Assembly: GCA_002715265.1 (NCBI GenBank)
Contig: PAYS01000045.1
Location: 1-39,732, forward strand
Length of the DNA: 39,732 nucleotides
Source of the DNA: Candidatus Pelagibacterales bacterium
GTDB lineage: Bacteria; Pseudomonadota; Alphaproteobacteria; TMED109
Direction: 5' to 3'
Position numbers and translations under genes: made by a program. Below the pieces are notes generated by a model. The model had not been told where the DNA came from. It made no database searches and saw nothing but the letters and a program-made list of their open reading frames with translations. The first letter of the stretch is position 1, and each line of letters opens with the position of its first letter. Positions 37,028 to 39,732 of this stretch are shown here, piece by piece.

Positions 37028-38158
37028 TTATTCTCCTAATTGGCTAAATTCATTTAAATAAAAATCTGAATTTCCTAAAAATGTATCAAGCATTGTTAGC
37101 CTTTTAAAATATTGGCCTATTTCCATTTCATCAGTAACACCCATACCTCCATGTAGTTGAACAGCTTCTTGTCCTAGTTTGCGTCCACCTAAACCAATAT
37201 TAATTTTTCCAGAAATTATTGCTTTTTTCCCATTTATAGTTTTATAGCCTTTTAGTGCTGACATATTAGATAATGAATCCATTTCATCACTTAAAATAAG
37301 CATTTCAACAGTTCTATGTTGAATTACTTGAAACCTACCTATATGCACACCAAATTGCTTTCTTGTTTTTATATATTCTAGTGTCATTTCATACATTTTT
37401 TGCATGATACCAGAAGCTTCAGCATTAGTTGCAACCAAAGTTTTATATATTGCCTCAGAGATAATTTGATTAGCGTTATTTTCTACACTAATTAAATTTT
37501 CCTTTGGAACTTCAACATTATTTAAAATTACTTCTCCTGCTCTAAAACCATCTACAGTTTGGTAATCCTGAATATTTAAGCCATTAACATCAGATTTTAT
37601 GCAGAAAAGAGAAATTCCTTCATTATGCATTCTATCGCCAGATGTTCGAGCAGAAACTATTACATAATTAGCCTGACCTACACCAAAAACTACAGACTTA
37701 TGACCATTAATTAACCATTTATCTTTTTTAAATTCAGCAGTTGTAGAAACATCAAAAAAATTAAAGCGAGAATTTGGCTCAGAAAATGCAAAAGAGATTA
37801 AAGACTGTCCTTCAATTATCTCTTTAATCAAATTTGATCTTAAATCCGAATTTGGACATAAAGACAATAATCCACCACTTAATACTACAGAAGATATATA
37901 GGGTTCCACTACTAAACCTTTACCAAAGGCTTTCATTATAATCATTAGATCTATTAAATCTCCTCCAAAACCACCATCTTCTTCCTTAAATGGAAGTGCA
38001 AGCCAACCTAATTCTGCAAACTGCTTCCATATGTCTTCGCTATAACCATTTTTACTATTAACAATTTTTCTTCTTGTTTCGGAGTCATAAGATTCTGCGA
38101 TAAATTTCTCAACAGAATTATTTATTAACTCTTGATCTTGATTGAATGATAAATCCAC
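37028..38158 (-). CDS. Acyl-CoA dehydrogenase, PimD-like small subunit
   Basis: 376 aa; ACAD fold; TRKQFGVHIGRFQVIQHRTVEM, AVQLHGGMGVTDEMEIGQYFKRL. Confidence 0.88.
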   Translation of the reverse strand: MDLSFNQDQELINNSVEKFIAESYDSETRRKIVNSKNGYSEDIWKQFAELGWLALPFKEEDGGFGGDLIDLMIIMKAFGKGLVVEPYISSVVLSGGLLSLCPNSDLRSNLIKEIIEGQSLISFAFSEPNSRFNFFDVSTTAEFKKDKWLINGHKSVVFGVGQANYVIVSARTSGDRMHNEGISLFCIKSDVNGLNIQDYQTVDGFRAGEVILNNVEVPKENLISVENNANQIISEAIYKTLVATNAEASGIMQKMYEMTLEYIKTRKQFGVHIGRFQVIQHRTVEMLILSDEMDSLSNMSALKGYKTINGKKAIISGKINIGLGGRKLGQEAVQLHGGMGVTDEMEIGQYFKRLTMLDTFLGNSDFYLNEFSQLGE

Positions 38159-38173
38159 TTTTATTTCCTTTAA

Positions 38174-39370
38174 TTATAATTCTAATACCATTTTGGCTAA
38201 AATATTTTTTTGTATTTCATTTGATCCACCATAAATAGTTGTTTTTCTTGTATTAAAATATTTAGGTGCTGAAGCCGTGCTCCAGTCAGGCCCAATTACT
38301 GGTTGATTGCTTCCAGTATCCATAGCGTTGGGCTGATAAGGATATGCATAATATCCACTAGCCTCCAAAACAAGCTCAGTTATTTCCTGCTGTATTTCAG
38401 AACCTCTAATTTTTAACATACTTGCTTCAGCTCCAGGAGGAATGCCTTTAGCGTCATTAGAAATTGCTTTTAATTCTGCATATTCCAAGGCTTGAAGCCT
38501 TATGTCACACTTAGTCACTTTATCCATAAAGCGTTGATCTTTATCTAATGTTTTATCACCGTTTTTTTGAGATTTCGCTATTTCTCTTACTTTTGCAAGA
38601 GATTTTTTAGATCTAGACACTGCCGCTATAGAAGTTCTTTCATGGCCAAGTAAATATTTTGCCACAGTCCATCCTTTATTTTCTTCATATATTAAGTTTT
38701 CTTCCGGAACAAATACATCTTCTAGGTATACCATATTAACTTCATGGCCACCATCTAGTGTAATTATTGGTTTAACCGAAACACCTGAAGATTTCATATC
38801 TAATAACATAAATGAAATTCCTTCTTGAGGTTTGCAATCAGAGTTAGTTCTTACAAGTACAAACATCATGTCCGCATAATGGGCCATCGTTGTCCATGTT
38901 TTAGTGCCATTTATTTTATAACCGCCCTCTACCTTTTCTGCCTTAGTAGACAATGAAGCTAAATCAGATCCAGATCCAGGTTCGGAGTATCCTTGACACC
39001 ACCAGTGTTCTGTAGACAATATTTTTGGTAAATAATAATTTTTTTGTTCTTCTGTTCCATATTTTATAATAACTGGGGCAACCATTGTTACGCCAAAAGG
39101 TAATACTGTTGGAGCAGAGGCAGCTCCACACTCTTCGTCAAATATATATCTTTGTGTTACACTCCAACCTGTACCTCCATATTCTTGAGGCCAACTCGGG
39201 GCCATCCATCCTTTTTTATATAATTTAGTTTGCCACTCAAACATTTCATCCTTATTAATATGATGCCCAATTTCTATTTTTTTCTTAGTAGAAGGATTCA
39301 AATTTTCATTAATAAAATTTCTAACTTCTTCTTTAAATTTAAGATCTTCATTACTAAAATTTAAATTCAT
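38174..39370 (-). CDS. Acyl-CoA dehydrogenase, PimC-like large subunit
   Basis: WWCQGYSEPGSGSDLASLSTKAE, TIYGGSNEIQKNILAKMVLEL; ORF opens at 39433 but MNLNFSNEDLKFKEEV at 39370 is the likelier start. Confidence 0.9.
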   Translation of the reverse strand: MNLNFSNEDLKFKEEVRNFINENLNPSTKKKIEIGHHINKDEMFEWQTKLYKKGWMAPSWPQEYGGTGWSVTQRYIFDEECGAASAPTVLPFGVTMVAPVIIKYGTEEQKNYYLPKILSTEHWWCQGYSEPGSGSDLASLSTKAEKVEGGYKINGTKTWTTMAHYADMMFVLVRTNSDCKPQEGISFMLLDMKSSGVSVKPIITLDGGHEVNMVYLEDVFVPEENLIYEENKGWTVAKYLLGHERTSIAAVSRSKKSLAKVREIAKSQKNGDKTLDKDQRFMDKVTKCDIRLQALEYAELKAISNDAKGIPPGAEASMLKIRGSEIQQEITELVLEASGYYAYPYQPNAMDTGSNQPVIGPDWSTASAPKYFNTRKTTIYGGSNEIQKNILAKMVLEL

Positions 39371-39485
39371 TAATATTACTCCTAGCTTTACAATATCCAC
39401 ATTAACAATAATTAATATTTTGGTAACTATCATGCAACCATTAAAAACGCATTATTACATCTAAAAAAAAAAAGGATACTTAAAA

Positions 39486-39732
39486 TTGAAAAAAATATTA
39501 ATTATTAGTTTATTAATACTAACCTATTTTCCATTAAATTTTACTTATGCTAATAACATTACTACCATCGCTCCTTTAATTAAAGATGTAAAAGACTCAG
39601 TAGTATCTATTAAGAATATTAAAAATAGTTCTAACACTAATACCCCTATTTCAGGTTCAGGTTTTATTATTAGTCAAGAAGGTTATATAGTTACAAATTA
39701 CCATGTCATAAAAGATTCTAAAAACATAAAAG
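39486..39732 (+). CDS. HtrA/DegP-like trypsin-family serine protease, truncated at window end
   Basis: TTG start with upstream AAAGGA; signal peptide; APLIKDVKDSVVSIKN...ISGSGFIISQEGYIVTNYHVIKDS. Confidence 0.85.
   Translation, partial: MKKILIISLLILTYFPLNFTYANNITTIAPLIKDVKDSVVSIKNIKNSSNTNTPISGSGFIISQEGYIVTNYHVIKDSKNIK

Noticed and set aside
1-39732. CRISPR arrays, phage genes, toxin-antitoxin or other defence systems
   Set aside because: No regularly spaced repeats, cas-like, recombinase, restriction or toxin-like proteins recognised in any listed ORF.

Overview
AT-rich, compact bacterial chromosomal window, probably from a streamlined marine alphaproteobacterium (inferred from gene content and base composition only). 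From left to right: a partial secreted protein and a PhyH-type dioxygenase; a minus-strand envelope/redox operon with a PQQ dehydrogenase, cytochrome c, secreted proteins, a TPR protein, a TolQ/ExbB/MotA-like channel, an unusual single-TM partner and two small membrane proteins; a DUF1330 protein and an orphan periplasmic binding protein; a GMC dehydrogenase + gamma subunit + cytochrome c set; tRNA-Glu(TTC); a branched-chain-type ABC importer next to an aerobic benzoyl-CoA (box) locus with boxB, boxC, boxR, a flavodoxin, a benzoate-CoA ligase and an alpha/beta hydrolase; TrpB2 with a nitrilase-fold protein lacking the expected catalytic Cys; D-malate/tartrate DH; an SDR; an Ala-rich Lpp-like lipoprotein facing an L,D-transpeptidase; apt; a Gld-like ABC/DUF4340 locus; a thioredoxin-like protein; a ferredoxin-reductase-like protein; and a PimC/PimD-like acyl-CoA dehydrogenase pair. 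It ends in a truncated HtrA-like protease. The best candidates for undescribed biology are: (1) the TolQ-like operon downstream of the PQQ dehydrogenase, (2) a box locus with a stand-alone flavodoxin where boxA would be expected, plus two TGCA-N6-TGCA palindromes flanking boxR, (3) the Lpp-like/L,D-transpeptidase pair, and (4) the Cys-less nitrilase paired with TrpB2. No CRISPR array, transposase, integrase or rRNA was seen.
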